Origin: Reyranella sp. CPCC 100927
GTDB lineage: Bacteria > Pseudomonadota > Alphaproteobacteria > Reyranellales > Reyranellaceae
Assembly: GCF_007859315.1 (NCBI RefSeq)
Contig: NZ_VOHA01000004.1
Coordinates: 248,001-312,000, forward strand
Length of the DNA: 64,000 nt
Direction: 5' to 3'
Shown here: one piece after another, positions 34,408 through 43,238 of the stretch
Position numbering within the stretch: the stretch's first letter is position 1
How the letters are laid out: each line of letters opens with the position of its first letter
The notes under the pieces: model-generated
Told to the model about the DNA's origin: nothing
The model's database searches: none
The model's input: the letters and a program-made list of their open reading frames with translations, nothing else
Made by a program: the position numbers and the translations under genes

Positions 34408-35559
34408 TTACGGCGCCTTGAGCAGCGGGCGGGCGGTGACGGCGACGCCGACCAGCAGCACGGCCAGAATGATGAAGGACACCGCCAGGTTCGTGGCATG
34501 CGCGGCAAAGCCGATCAGCACCGGGCCGGCGAGGATCCCCGCATAGCCCAAGGTCGTGACCGCCGGCACGGCGACACTTTCAGGCATCACGGTCTGCCGG
34601 CCGAGTGCGCTGTAAAAGACAGGCACGACATTGGCGCAGCCGGCGCCGACCAGGGCATAGCCGGCCAACGCCGCCTCCCACCACGGCGCGATCGTGGCGA
34701 GCGCCAGGCCGGCGGCGGCGCACAGCGAGCCAAGCACGACGATGCGTATGCCGCCCAGCGCCTGCACGATGCGATCGCCGCTCAGGCGGCCCACCGTCAT
34801 CGTGGCCGCGAAGGCGGTGTAGCCGAAGCCGGCCTGCTCCGGCGTGACGCCGCGCAAGGTGGTGAGAAACACCGCGCTCCAGTCGAGCACCGCACCTTCG
34901 GCCAGGAACAGGATGAAGCACAGGATGCCGATCGCCAGAACGATGCCCCGCGGCAAGGCGAACATCGTGCCGCCGCTGCCACCGTAGGGCAGCAGGTAGG
35001 GAGCCGCGATCAGCAGTGCCGCCAGCAGCACGGCCACGACGCAGATGCCGGCGGTGAGCGGCGCGAGGCCCAGGCTCAACAGCCCGCTCATGCCGCCGGC
35101 ACCGGCGATGCCGCCGAGGCTGAACATGCCGTGGAAGCCCGACATCATCGCCCGCCGGCTGGCGCGCTCGACGATGACGGCCTGGATGTTGGCAACACAG
35201 TCGAGCGCGCCCAGCGCAGCGCCGAAGCACAGCAAGGCCGCCGCCAGCAGCCGGGCATCCGCCACCACGGCCAGGATCGGCAGCATCAAGCAGATCAGCA
35301 GCGATGCCACGATCAGGACCATGCGGCAGCCGAAGCGGGCTGCAACGATGCCGGCCAGCGGCATGGTGACGATCGAACCGGCGCCGATGCACAACAGCAG
35401 CAGGCCGAGGTCACGGGCATCAAGCGCGGCGCGTTGCTGCACGTAAGGCACCAGCGGTGCCCATGCCGCGATACCGCCGCCGGCGATCAGGAACACCAGA
35501 CGGGTTGCAAGCTGTTGTCGCGCGAGGGATGGGGAGGGTGACGATGCGGGAGCGGACAC
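34408..35559 (-). CDS. MFS transporter
   Basis: 383 residues with about 12 hydrophobic segments and no large soluble domain. Blocks such as GLLLLCIGAGSIVTMPLAG and the GFHGMFSLGGIAGAG motif resemble the YbjJ/fucose-permease-like major facilitator branch. The central loop (TTLRGVTPEQAGFGYTAF) matches that group. Substrate cannot be inferred; neighbours are unrelated. A terminator at 34238-34274 follows. Confidence 0.88.
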   Translation of the reverse strand: MSAPASSPSPSLARQQLATRLVFLIAGGGIAAWAPLVPYVQQRAALDARDLGLLLLCIGAGSIVTMPLAGIVAARFGCRMVLIVASLLICLMLPILAVVADARLLAAALLCFGAALGALDCVANIQAVIVERASRRAMMSGFHGMFSLGGIAGAGGMSGLLSLGLAPLTAGICVVAVLLAALLIAAPYLLPYGGSGGTMFALPRGIVLAIGILCFILFLAEGAVLDWSAVFLTTLRGVTPEQAGFGYTAFAATMTVGRLSGDRIVQALGGIRIVVLGSLCAAAGLALATIAPWWEAALAGYALVGAGCANVVPVFYSALGRQTVMPESVAVPAVTTLGYAGILAGPVLIGFAAHATNLAVSFIILAVLLVGVAVTARPLLKAP

Positions 35560-35631
35560 GAACGCGGGTGCTTCGATGAACCAAAGAAGCCCGACTATGT
35601 CGGGCTCACGGCCATCGGCGCAAGAGGCGTG

Positions 35632-35742
35632 TCAGTCGCGTTTCACCGCCACCGTCGATGCCATGTTGCGCACCGTGGCGGACAGGATCATGCCCAGCAC
35701 CACGCCGATATTGATGCAGAGGAAGCAGAGCAGGAGCGTCAT
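35632..35742 (-). CDS. Putative 36-aa single-span membrane peptide
   Basis: From ATG 35742: MTLLLCFLCINIGVVLGMIL forms one transmembrane helix, then a short basic tail (STVAVKRD). The start lacks a good ribosome site and coding status is uncertain. It sits between the MFS gene and a Tyr-rich lipoprotein. Confidence 0.3.
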   Translation of the reverse strand: MTLLLCFLCINIGVVLGMILSATVRNMASTVAVKRD

Positions 35743-35851
35743 GCCGCTTTTGTAGAACCGATCCGCACGCCTGTCGACGACAAGACGAACCAGAACGGAC
35801 CCACTGCAGCACGCTGCTGCATGATCTATCGGCCAAGACCGCGCTTCTCGG

Positions 35852-35882
35852 CCTTCTCCGCCCAGCCAGCGGGCGGAGAAGG
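35852..35882. repeat. Perfect 12-bp inverted repeat CCTTCTCCGCCC
   Basis: Arms 35852-35863 and 35871-35882 are exact complements with loop AGCCAGC. It belongs to the CCYTCTCC palindrome family and lies just downstream of the lipoprotein gene ending at 35892, where it could act as a transcript end. Confidence 0.7.
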
Positions 35883-35891
35883 GCCTTCCCA

Positions 35892-36107
35892 TCAGTAGCT
35901 GTAATAAGCCGGGTGGTACCGGTCGCGGTCGTAGTAGTACGTCCTCGACGGGTAATAGTAGTAGGCCGTCGACGGGTAGACGACCGTACCGGCCGGGGGT
36001 GGCGCGTATACCTGGCGCTCCGTCCTCTCGGTGCGGACCGTACAGGCGGCCAGCGTTCCGACCAGCAGCAACGGCAATAGCGCCAACGGCGTTCGGATCA
36101 GTCTCAT
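35892..36107 (-). CDS. Tyr-rich small lipoprotein
   Basis: 71 residues from ATG 36107, with GAGGAGGA 5 bp upstream. A signal peptide ends in a lipobox (VGTLAAC), and the mature part is short, Pro/Tyr-rich (YYYYPSRTYYYDRDRY) and probably surface- or periplasm-exposed. No family function known. A GGCAAC-N16-CGTT element (36142-36167, minus) lies 34 bp upstream, the same as before two other small envelope genes. Confidence 0.85.
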   Translation of the reverse strand: MRLIRTPLALLPLLLVGTLAACTVRTERTERQVYAPPPAGTVVYPSTAYYYYPSRTYYYDRDRYHPAYYSY

Positions 36108-36141
36108 GGCTTCCTCCTCACGGTGAAGCTTGTGATGAGGT

Positions 36142-36167
36142 AACGCAGGGCGGTGCCCCGTGTTGCC
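36142..36167 (-). promoter_or_regulatory. Near-consensus sigma-EcfG promoter
   Basis: Minus strand GGCAAC-N16-CGTT, 34 bp before ATG 36107. Confidence 0.5.
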
Positions 36168-36364
36168 AAGGCAATTCCGTGGCAGGTCTGGGATTGGAGC
36201 CACCCGACCAGGGTGATGCGCACTGCAATATCCTCGGCGTGGGTCAGCGACTGTGTCCGGACCGCCTATGCCGCCATCGATCATCGGCGATGACGGATTC
36301 GATCAAGATGAACAGTGCTGTTCAGTGTAGAGATTCCGCCATGTCATTTTGGAGGAGACGCAAC

Positions 36365-36754
36365 ATGGACCGATTCACCGGCGGTTGCCTGTGCGGCAAC
36401 GTCCGAATTGTGGCGTCGGGACGCCCCTACAGGAGTGGCCTCTGTCACTGTCTCGACTGCCGCAAGCATCATGGCGCCCTTTTTCATGCCTCCGCGGTGT
36501 TCCCGCAGGATGCGGTGACGATCGAAGGCGAAACACGCGACTACAACGGGCGGTTTTTCTGCCCCCGCTGCGGCTCCTCCGTTTTCGGACGCACCGCAGA
36601 CGAAGTCGAGGTGAACCTTGGCACCCTGGATGCCCCCGACCAGCTGACGCCGACCTATGAACTCTGGACCGTCCGTCGCGAGTCCTGGTTGCCGCCGTTT
36701 CCGCTCAAACGATACGACCACAATCGTGAGTCCAAGAGTCGCTCCGAGGCGTAG
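36365..36754 (+). CDS. GFA-family (glutathione-dependent formaldehyde-activating-like) protein
   Basis: 129 residues from ATG 36365, GGAGGAG upstream. Zinc-ligand Cys pattern CLCGNV, CHCLDC, FCPRCGSSVF is that of the GFA/CENP-V superfamily. True formaldehyde activation is documented for few members; many bind glutathione or zinc without known activity. It stands alone between a lipoprotein and a PQ-loop-like gene. Confidence 0.9.
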   Translation: MDRFTGGCLCGNVRIVASGRPYRSGLCHCLDCRKHHGALFHASAVFPQDAVTIEGETRDYNGRFFCPRCGSSVFGRTADEVEVNLGTLDAPDQLTPTYELWTVRRESWLPPFPLKRYDHNRESKSRSEA

Positions 36755-36908
36755 GTTGCGCGAAGGATTGCGGGTTCACCCGGTCGGGTGATGCACGCTG
36801 TGGCCAGCGTGCGTATCCTGACCCGGCTCTCGTCACTCGTCTCTGCGCCGGTGACCGAGCGCTGACACCGAGCGGTATAGTGCGGCTTGGATTGCTGTGG
36901 GGGCATCC

Positions 36909-37217
36909 ATGACACCGGCGGAAGCGTCGCTGCTGGCGTTCTCGGTCTTCACCGGGGTGCGCCTGGTGTCATACCTGCCTCAGATCTACCGGGTGGCGCG
37001 CGACGAAAACGGCGCCGCCGCGATCTCCTATTCGACATGGGCGATGTGGACTGGCTGCCATGTCTCGACAGGCGCCTATGCCGCCATCAATCTCGATGAT
37101 CACTTCCTGGCGGCAGCCAGTGGCCTCTACGCGCTGTGCTGCATGACGGTGATCGCCCTGACGGCGAGCAAACGCTATCGCTTCCGCTCGAGTCGCAGGA
37201 GCGCGCATGTCGCCTGA
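36909..37217 (+). CDS. Small PQ-loop-like membrane protein
   Basis: 102 residues from ATG 36909, GGGGG 5-9 bp upstream; GTG 36897 is possible. Three hydrophobic segments; RLVSYLPQIYRVARDENGAA contains a Pro-Gln motif, and the following SYSTWAMWTGCHVSTGAYAAIN resembles the SemiSWEET/PQ-loop fold. Such proteins transport sugars or amino acids as dimers, but the similarity here is partial. The end overlaps nothing functional upstream of the Bug gene. Confidence 0.65.
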   Translation: MTPAEASLLAFSVFTGVRLVSYLPQIYRVARDENGAAAISYSTWAMWTGCHVSTGAYAAINLDDHFLAAASGLYALCCMTVIALTASKRYRFRSSRRSAHVA

Positions 37218-37323
37218 CCGGCTCGCCCATGTCGGTAACGGCATCGTCTGCCTGTACGATAGCGGGCAGGGTGCATGCGGGATTAGAGTGACTGTTCTGG
37301 TAAAATCCTGGGAAGCCGTTCGC

Positions 37324-38364
37324 ATGTGGCTCGACGTCACGCACTGCGGAGCATCCATACGGCGCGTGTTCCTGCTCGTGCTGCTGTGCGCCGGTCTCTG
37401 GACTGGTCCGGCTCAGGCCGTCTTTCCCGATCGGCCGGTGCGCCTGATCGTTCCGTTCCGTCCTGGCACCTCGGTCGACTTCATGGCGCGACTGCTGGCG
37501 CAATCCGTCGGCGCCAGCTGGGGACAGCCGGTCATCATCGAGTACATGCCGGGTGCGGCCGGCAGTGCCGCGGTGGAGCGCGTGGCTCATGCGGCGCCTG
37601 ACGGCTACACGCTGGCATTGTCGACCGACGCGGCGATGGCGCTGAATATCGGCGTCCTCAGTGCGCTGTCGTATCATCCGCTGCGCGACCTTGCGCCGAT
37701 CACGCAGCTTGCGGCGACGCCGAACATCCTGGTCGTCAACAACAGTGTTCCGGCCAAGTCGGTCGAGGAATTGCTGTCGCTGGCCCGCCTCAGGCCGGAC
37801 GCGCTGCCCTTCGCCTCCGCCGGATACGGCACCTCGCAGCACCTGGCGATCGAGATGCTCAAGAGCAGCACCAACCTGCCGCTGGTCCATGTCGCCTACA
37901 AGGGGAGCTACCTGCACGACCTCAGCATCGGACAGGTCAAGGCCGCCTTTGCCAGCGTGCTCTCGGCTCTGCCGCTGGTGCGCAGCGGCCGGCTGCGTGG
38001 ACTCGCCGTCAGCGCCGAGCGGCGTCTGCCGGCCGCCGCCACGCTGCCGACGATGGCCGAAGCGGGAGTCGCCGGGGTAGTGTCGTCGGCCCGGTACGGC
38101 ATCGTGGCACCCGCCGGGACGCCGGCCGACGTCATCCGCGAGGTCCACGCCGCCTTTGTCCGCGCGCTATCGCAGCCCGATCTGCGTCGGCAACTGATCG
38201 ATCGCGGGGTCGACATTGTCGGCAGCGCGCCGGAAGAATTCGCCACCGTCCTACAGGCGGACATTGCCAGGATGGCCCTGTTGATCGACGCCGCCGGACT
38301 GGCGCGGTTCGATTGGGATTCGCTCTATCTGCTGCAGGCCGATGCCGGCCACGTGCCGCAATGA
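37324..38364 (+). CDS. Bug-family tripartite tricarboxylate transporter receptor
   Basis: 346 residues from ATG 37324. A Sec signal (VFLLVLLCAGLWTGPAQA) is followed by the Bug fold: FPDRPVRLIVPFRPGTSVDF, the VEYMPGAAGSAAVERVAHA block, the LALSTDAAMALN region and typical C-terminal PADVIREVHAAFVRAL. Bug receptors bind carboxylates in the periplasm for TctAB permeases; no tctAB genes are near, so it is an orphan receptor, as is common in these bacteria. Convergent with the LuxR gene 15 bp away. Confidence 0.93.
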   Translation: MWLDVTHCGASIRRVFLLVLLCAGLWTGPAQAVFPDRPVRLIVPFRPGTSVDFMARLLAQSVGASWGQPVIIEYMPGAAGSAAVERVAHAAPDGYTLALSTDAAMALNIGVLSALSYHPLRDLAPITQLAATPNILVVNNSVPAKSVEELLSLARLRPDALPFASAGYGTSQHLAIEMLKSSTNLPLVHVAYKGSYLHDLSIGQVKAAFASVLSALPLVRSGRLRGLAVSAERRLPAAATLPTMAEAGVAGVVSSARYGIVAPAGTPADVIREVHAAFVRALSQPDLRRQLIDRGVDIVGSAPEEFATVLQADIARMALLIDAAGLARFDWDSLYLLQADAGHVPQ

Positions 38365-38378
38365 TGCCGCCGGCTGGC

Positions 38379-39527
38379 TTATGAACGGCTCGGAATATCC
38401 GGCGCGCCAGATGACAACAGGCCGATCGATGCCATCAGGCGTGCCAATTCGGCCTGGCGGTTGGTGCCGGTCTTGGCGAACACCTGCTGCAGGTGTGTCT
38501 TGATGGTGTTCGTCGACAGGCCCAGCTGGTCCGCCATTTTCGCGACGGCCACGCCCGATGCGGCCACCAGGGCAACCTTCGCCTCGGCCGCGGTCAGGCC
38601 GTAGGCATTCATCAGCCAGTCGACAGGGATCCTGGCATTGTGGCTGGGGTCGATGAAAAACAGCAGGACCGACGCATCGGGCAGGGCGGCGTCGGCGAAA
38701 CGCCCGACATCGCGGCCCCGGACCGAGGTGACAAGGACCGTCAGCGGTTTGTCGGTGCCGGGCTGCGGCAGCTTCATCGCACCGCCGACCATGCCGCGCT
38801 GGGCCGCGGCAATGAGTTTGTTCAGCTGTTGCGCGCGGCCCGGCATGCGCGCTTCGATGCGCGCATGGCGCAGGCGGAACGCACCGGAAGGCGAATCGAG
38901 CTGTCGGGCGGCGGCATTGGCGTACAAGACGTGCCCGCGTCGGTCCAGCAGGGCAACGCCGATCGTGAGGTGGTCCAGCACGTGATATTCGGCGTGCTGC
39001 AAGGCACGGTAGGCGTCGAGGCGAAACCCCAGCGTGATCGAGCGGCATAGGTGCGGTGTCAGCGTCGTCAGCAGACGCCGCTCGCCGGTGCCGAAAGCCC
39101 CCTGGTGCGGACTGCGGCAGATGTTGAACGCGGCACGGAAGTCGTTGCGGGCGGCCAGCGGGATCATGGCATTGTGCGCGACGTCCTGCGGCCGCAGGAC
39201 CTCGTCGAAGAACCCGGTCGACCGCAGCGACGACAACGGCACCACGTCATCGGAGAAGACGATGCGGCCGACCGGCTGCGACTCCATGGCGACCGACCAT
39301 GGATTGAGCATGTGCCGCTGCTGGTAGACGCGATTGCAGTCGGGATCCAGCCGACCATTATAGTCGAAATAGACCCTGGCGGCCGTCAGCGACTGGCCGA
39401 ACAGGATGCCGCCCTGGCTCCCGGTCAGGTCGGCGATCTCGGTCATAACCTGCCGCCACGCCTCCGGTTCGCTCGCGGCGTCGTAGATCAGGTCCAGGAG
39501 CTTCTCGGAGGGCGGTGGCGAAATCAT
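38379..39527 (-). CDS. LuxR-type HTH regulator with N-terminal sensor region
   Basis: 382 residues: an uncharacterised N-terminal part (about 1-190) with PAS-like features around 180-300 (LDRRGHVLYANAAARQLD), and a LuxR HTH at the end (YGLTAAEAKVALVAASGVAVAKMADQ, LSTNTIKTHLQQVF). It is distinct from the AHL-type LuxR pair at 7781-9315. It lies 128 bp upstream of no obvious target; the HTH-TPR gene at 39656 is on the same strand and upstream. Confidence 0.85.
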   Translation of the reverse strand: MISPPPSEKLLDLIYDAASEPEAWRQVMTEIADLTGSQGGILFGQSLTAARVYFDYNGRLDPDCNRVYQQRHMLNPWSVAMESQPVGRIVFSDDVVPLSSLRSTGFFDEVLRPQDVAHNAMIPLAARNDFRAAFNICRSPHQGAFGTGERRLLTTLTPHLCRSITLGFRLDAYRALQHAEYHVLDHLTIGVALLDRRGHVLYANAAARQLDSPSGAFRLRHARIEARMPGRAQQLNKLIAAAQRGMVGGAMKLPQPGTDKPLTVLVTSVRGRDVGRFADAALPDASVLLFFIDPSHNARIPVDWLMNAYGLTAAEAKVALVAASGVAVAKMADQLGLSTNTIKTHLQQVFAKTGTNRQAELARLMASIGLLSSGAPDIPSRS

Positions 39528-39655
39528 CGATCCTCACGCCATCGCTGCTCGGCGATGCAGCGGTCAGGCGATGATAGGAAATGTGCGGCGCTGCCGCGAA
39601 GCGGACTTATAGGGACAAACGGTGACATCCCGGCCGTGCTGCGGGCCCCGCGTTG

Positions 39656-40945
39656 TCACGCTGCCCGGGGCGGCTCGGGGCGATTCACCAGGGTCAGGGC
39701 AGGCCGGTTGCTCGTGTGCGGGCCGGACGCTGTCGACTGGAAACCGAGGCGATCGACCAGCGCCTCGAAGCCGCGATCGCCATGCAGGCGATCGAAGGCC
39801 GGATCGACGACCAGGTTCAGCACGGCCGACTGACGGCGCTCAAAGGCCTGGCGCAGGCTGTCCACTGCCGCCGCGCCGTTGCCGGCAAGGGCCTGGGCTT
39901 GGGCCAACTCGTAGGCGCCGGATTTTCCTTCGTGATAGAGCGCCTTGCGCTCGGCCAGCATCGCCCGGCTCATGGCCGCCGGGCCGCCCAGGTCAAGGCC
40001 GCGTTGGCCGGCCTGTATGGTCGCGTGGCCCGCAGCGTCGCCGCGCAGGGTCGCCACGCGCAAGGCGGCCGTCAGGTAGGCGGCATGGTCACCCTGCGCC
40101 AGGTGGATCACGGCGAGATAGGCCTGGGGCGGCAGGAAGTCCGGCGAGGCCACGGCCAGCTGCGTCAGGACCGCCATCGCGTCGGCGTGGCGGCCGGCAT
40201 GAAACAGGATCCGCCCCTTGTCGGCGAGCACCGCCCGGTACACCGGGTTCAGCGCCTGCGCCTGGCCGATCTCGGTCAAGGCGTCCTCGAAGCGCCCCAT
40301 ATGCATCAGGGCGATGGCATAGCGGTGATGGGCGAGCGATGACGTGGGATCCAGCTCCAGGGCACGCCGGAACGACGTCAGTGCCGCCGCGATGTCCCAG
40401 ACACCGTAGAAGAGGACATCGCCGAGCAGGCTGTGGGCCTGCGACAATGTCGCGTCGATGGCAATAGCGCGCTCGACCGCGGTCCTGGCCCGGGTGTACG
40501 CCTCGTCGTCCGACATCAAGGTGAAGCGCCGCAGCTGCGTATAGCAGGTCGCCAGCCCGACGAAGCTTCCGGCATCGTTGGGATCCAGCGCAATGGCTTG
40601 CGTGAAATGGTGCTGCGCCCGCTCAAGCCCTTCCGCCGTCTGCATGTTCAGATAGTACATGCCGGCAAGATAGAGCTCGCGGGCCTGAGGAACCGGAGCC
40701 TGTGGCGCCCTGGCGGATTGTGTCGCCGTGGCAGCGTGTGCTTCGCCTTCCTGCTTGAGCCAGGCGGTCAGTTCATCCGCGAAGCCGAAGACCTTGGTCC
40801 CGCCAGCACCCGGCACGCGCCGCACCGGCAAACCCCGCGTGTGTGCCCAGCGCTTGACCGTGCGTTCGTTGCGGCTGAAAAAATAGGCAATCTCTTTCCA
40901 TCCGTTCAGACGCCGATCGCCGGTTCCAGTCCCCGTCGTCCCCAT
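39656..40945 (-). CDS. HTH-TPR regulator-like protein (copy 2)
   Basis: 429 residues: N-terminal HTH (LNGWKEIAYFFSRNERTVKRW, wing GGTKVFGFADELTAWL), linker, then TPR-like repeats to the C-terminus. It shares domain order and most motifs (ARELYLAGMYY, NPVYRAVLADKGRILFHAG, ERRQSAVLNLVVDPAF) with the protein at 9415-10656. Both lie beside LuxR-type regulators. It may couple TPR-mediated protein sensing to DNA binding; no target evident. Confidence 0.75.
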   Translation of the reverse strand: MGTTGTGTGDRRLNGWKEIAYFFSRNERTVKRWAHTRGLPVRRVPGAGGTKVFGFADELTAWLKQEGEAHAATATQSARAPQAPVPQARELYLAGMYYLNMQTAEGLERAQHHFTQAIALDPNDAGSFVGLATCYTQLRRFTLMSDDEAYTRARTAVERAIAIDATLSQAHSLLGDVLFYGVWDIAAALTSFRRALELDPTSSLAHHRYAIALMHMGRFEDALTEIGQAQALNPVYRAVLADKGRILFHAGRHADAMAVLTQLAVASPDFLPPQAYLAVIHLAQGDHAAYLTAALRVATLRGDAAGHATIQAGQRGLDLGGPAAMSRAMLAERKALYHEGKSGAYELAQAQALAGNGAAAVDSLRQAFERRQSAVLNLVVDPAFDRLHGDRGFEALVDRLGFQSTASGPHTSNRPALTLVNRPEPPRAA

Positions 40946-41101
40946 GACCCCTTGTTCTCATGGCCATTTGAGCGATAGCGACAATACGCGAAAAACGGTC
41001 GCCGGTACATGTTCCACCGATGGAACTGCCGGGTGTCATGGCACTTTAACATCCGGATTCTAGCAAACGCGCTTCCCTCGCGGGCCTTCAGGAGCAGCAC
41101 C

Positions 41102-42025
41102 ATGACCACGTCGGACAAGCAGCATCTCAACGGGAAGGACTGGCTCGAGGCGGAACTCGCCGATACCCTCGATGAGGACTATGAGCTTGAGCTCTCCGAG
41201 CCGGCACTGTCGCGGGAAATCGCCAAGATCTACAAGGAGGCCCATCCGCCGTCGATCGAACGGCAACAGTATTTCCGCAATCTCCTGAGCCTCCAGGCCG
41301 AGCTGATCAAGCTGCAGTCCTGGGTGTCGCACACCAAGACCAAGGTCGTCGTGATCTTCGAAGGGCGCGACTCGGCGGGCAAGGGTGGCGTGATCAAGCG
41401 CATCACCCAGCGTCTCAATCCGCGTATCTGCCGCGTCGTGGCGCTGCCGGCGCCGACCGAGCACGAAAAAACGCAATGGTACTTCCAGCGCTACGTGACG
41501 CACCTGCCGGCCGGTGGCGAGATCGTTCTGTTCGACCGCTCGTGGTACAACCGCGCCGGCGTCGAGCGGGTCATGGGCTTTGCCACGCGCGAGCAGGTGG
41601 ACGCCTTCTTCCAGGACGCGCCTGAGTTCGAGCGCATGCTGGTGCGGTCGGGCATCAAGGTCATCAAGTACTGGTTCTCGATCACCGACCAGGAACAGCA
41701 GATGCGCTTTCTCATGCGCATCCATGATCCCATGAAGCAGTGGAAGCTCAGCCCGATGGACCTGCAGTCCCGCGTGCGCTGGGAGGACTACACGAAGGCC
41801 AAGGAGGAGATGCTGGCCCGCACCAACATCGCCGAGGCACCCTGGTTCATCGTCGAAGCCAATGACAAGAAGCGCGCCCGCCTGAACTGCATCGATCACC
41901 TGCTGCAGCAGTTCCCGTATGCCGAGGTGCCGCACGAGGACATCACCCTGCCGGACCGCGTCTTCAATCCCAACTACGACCGTCAGACCCTGCCGGCCGA
42001 ACTGTACGTGCCGCAGAAGTATTGA
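41102..42025 (+). CDS. ppk2: Polyphosphate kinase 2 (PPK2 class I)
   Basis: 307 residues from ATG 41102 with AGGAG 10 bp upstream. Walker A GRDSAGKG (about 88-95), lid and Walker B region EIVLFDRSWYNRAG (about 145-158) and the class-I core TEHEKTQWYFQRYV and LSPMDLQSRVRWEDYTKAKE are intact. PPK2 enzymes use polyphosphate to phosphorylate nucleoside mono- or diphosphates; single-domain class I members act on NDPs. It stands alone, likely contributing to polyphosphate-linked stress metabolism. Confidence 0.95.
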   Translation: MTTSDKQHLNGKDWLEAELADTLDEDYELELSEPALSREIAKIYKEAHPPSIERQQYFRNLLSLQAELIKLQSWVSHTKTKVVVIFEGRDSAGKGGVIKRITQRLNPRICRVVALPAPTEHEKTQWYFQRYVTHLPAGGEIVLFDRSWYNRAGVERVMGFATREQVDAFFQDAPEFERMLVRSGIKVIKYWFSITDQEQQMRFLMRIHDPMKQWKLSPMDLQSRVRWEDYTKAKEEMLARTNIAEAPWFIVEANDKKRARLNCIDHLLQQFPYAEVPHEDITLPDRVFNPNYDRQTLPAELYVPQKY

Positions 42026-42100
42026 GCGCGCTTTCCGCAGGCGGCGAGGGGACAGTGCTCACGATGACAGCGTGAGCACGTTTGACCGGAGGTTGCGTCG

Positions 42101-42280
42101 CTATCGCCTGTCGGCCGCGCGCGCCACGCAATCGTTGTAGGCGGAGGTGCCGGGCTGATAACCGCGCGCCTGGCAGCTCTCGGCCGCGCCTGCCGGCGCG
42201 ACGATCGTCTTCTCCTCGCGCACGGAACAGGCGCCCACCAGCGCGCATGCCAGCGCGGCCGCACCAAGCCGTTTCAACAT
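42101..42280 (-). CDS. Small lipoprotein, 59 aa
   Basis: ATG 42280 with GGAGGT 6 bp upstream. Signal peptide with lipobox ALVGAC; the mature region contains two Cys (ESCQARGYQ, YNDCVARA) that could form a disulfide. Type and size resemble small alphaproteobacterial envelope lipoproteins of unknown function. A GGCAAC-N16-CGTT element (42316-42341, minus) lies 35 bp upstream. Confidence 0.8.
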   Translation of the reverse strand: MLKRLGAAALACALVGACSVREEKTIVAPAGAAESCQARGYQPGTSAYNDCVARAADRR

Positions 42281-42586
42281 TCGACACCTCCGAGAATTCA
42301 GCAGTCCCACCGCTTGAACGCGCAGCCGTCTGCAAGGTTGCCGGCAGGGCCGATCGAGGCCGTCACCGACGTCAATCCGGCCGGCATGAAAGGGCTGGGC
42401 AACGTCGGCACCAGCCGTCACCAATGCCATCGATCACGCCACGAGCAAGCGTGTCCGGCAGCGAACGATCCATCTGGACGATCTGCGGACGGCATAGAAC
42501 GCGTTTTCGCCTCGCATCGTTGTGTGTCAGAATCTCGGCGTCCTTCTCAGGAAGGGGCAGAGTACGAGCGGGGCTGACCGGACGCG
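42281..42586. other. 306-bp intergenic region
   Basis: Contains the lipoprotein ribosome site and promoter on the minus strand at its left end (see 42316-42341). No convincing ORF, RNA gene or repeat elsewhere. Confidence 0.5.
42316..42341 (-). promoter_or_regulatory. Near-consensus sigma-EcfG promoter
   Basis: Minus strand GGCAAC-N16-CGTT, 35 bp before ATG 42280; identical in -35, spacing and -10 to the elements at 31337 and 36142. Confidence 0.5.
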
Positions 42587-43015
42587 ATGGAACAGCGGTC
42601 TGACGCAAGAGCGAACCAGCCTCAGGGAAGGCGCTATCGCACGTTCTGGATCGTCAGCGCCTGCATACTGGCTGTTCTTGTCGCTGTGTCTGTCGTGCTT
42701 CTGGCCGGCCTTCGCTGGCTCGATACGATGCCCGTGGGAACGGGTGAGGAGCGGCGCTCGCCGGACGGCCGGTTCACGGCGTCCGTCATGGACTATACGG
42801 AACGCCATTTCCTGACCGGCAAGCCTCGGCGCTGGTTCGAGTTCCGTGTGACCGGACCCGGCGTCGCCCACAAACTCACCAGCACGCCTTTCCCCGGGCC
42901 CTATTTCGGGTCGCGCTCCTCGACCCGGGTCATTGCCTGGGAGCCCGATTCCTCGGCCGTTCGTTTCGTCTTTCCGTCGGCCGAGCTTCGGTTCGAAACA
43001 GGCGCAGCGAAGTAG
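42587..43015 (+). CDS. Membrane-anchored hypothetical protein
   Basis: 142 residues: short basic N-terminus (RRYRTFWIV), one transmembrane helix (about 20-42), then a soluble beta-rich domain (RRSPDGRFTASVMDYTERHF ... WEPDSSAVRFVFPS), probably periplasmic. No known motif. It looks like a small sensor or chaperone-like exported protein but the family is not recognised. Confidence 0.6.
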   Translation: MEQRSDARANQPQGRRYRTFWIVSACILAVLVAVSVVLLAGLRWLDTMPVGTGEERRSPDGRFTASVMDYTERHFLTGKPRRWFEFRVTGPGVAHKLTSTPFPGPYFGSRSSTRVIAWEPDSSAVRFVFPSAELRFETGAAK

Positions 43016-43238
43016 GCGCGTCACCCGGCATGCGTTCGAGGGCGCTCGCGATCCGGGATGATCACGTCCTGCTGCTGCCGAGACCGTGTGGTTTTCCGGG
43101 TGGCAACGGAACCTTTCCCGATGTCCTGCGTCAGCAGGATGGCGCTGCATTCCAACTCCCGGCGCCAGCCTCCCAGCGAGGTCGACCGCCGCACTGCCTC
43201 TCCCCCCGGTGCGGCGGTCTTCGCTTGCCCATGCAGTA

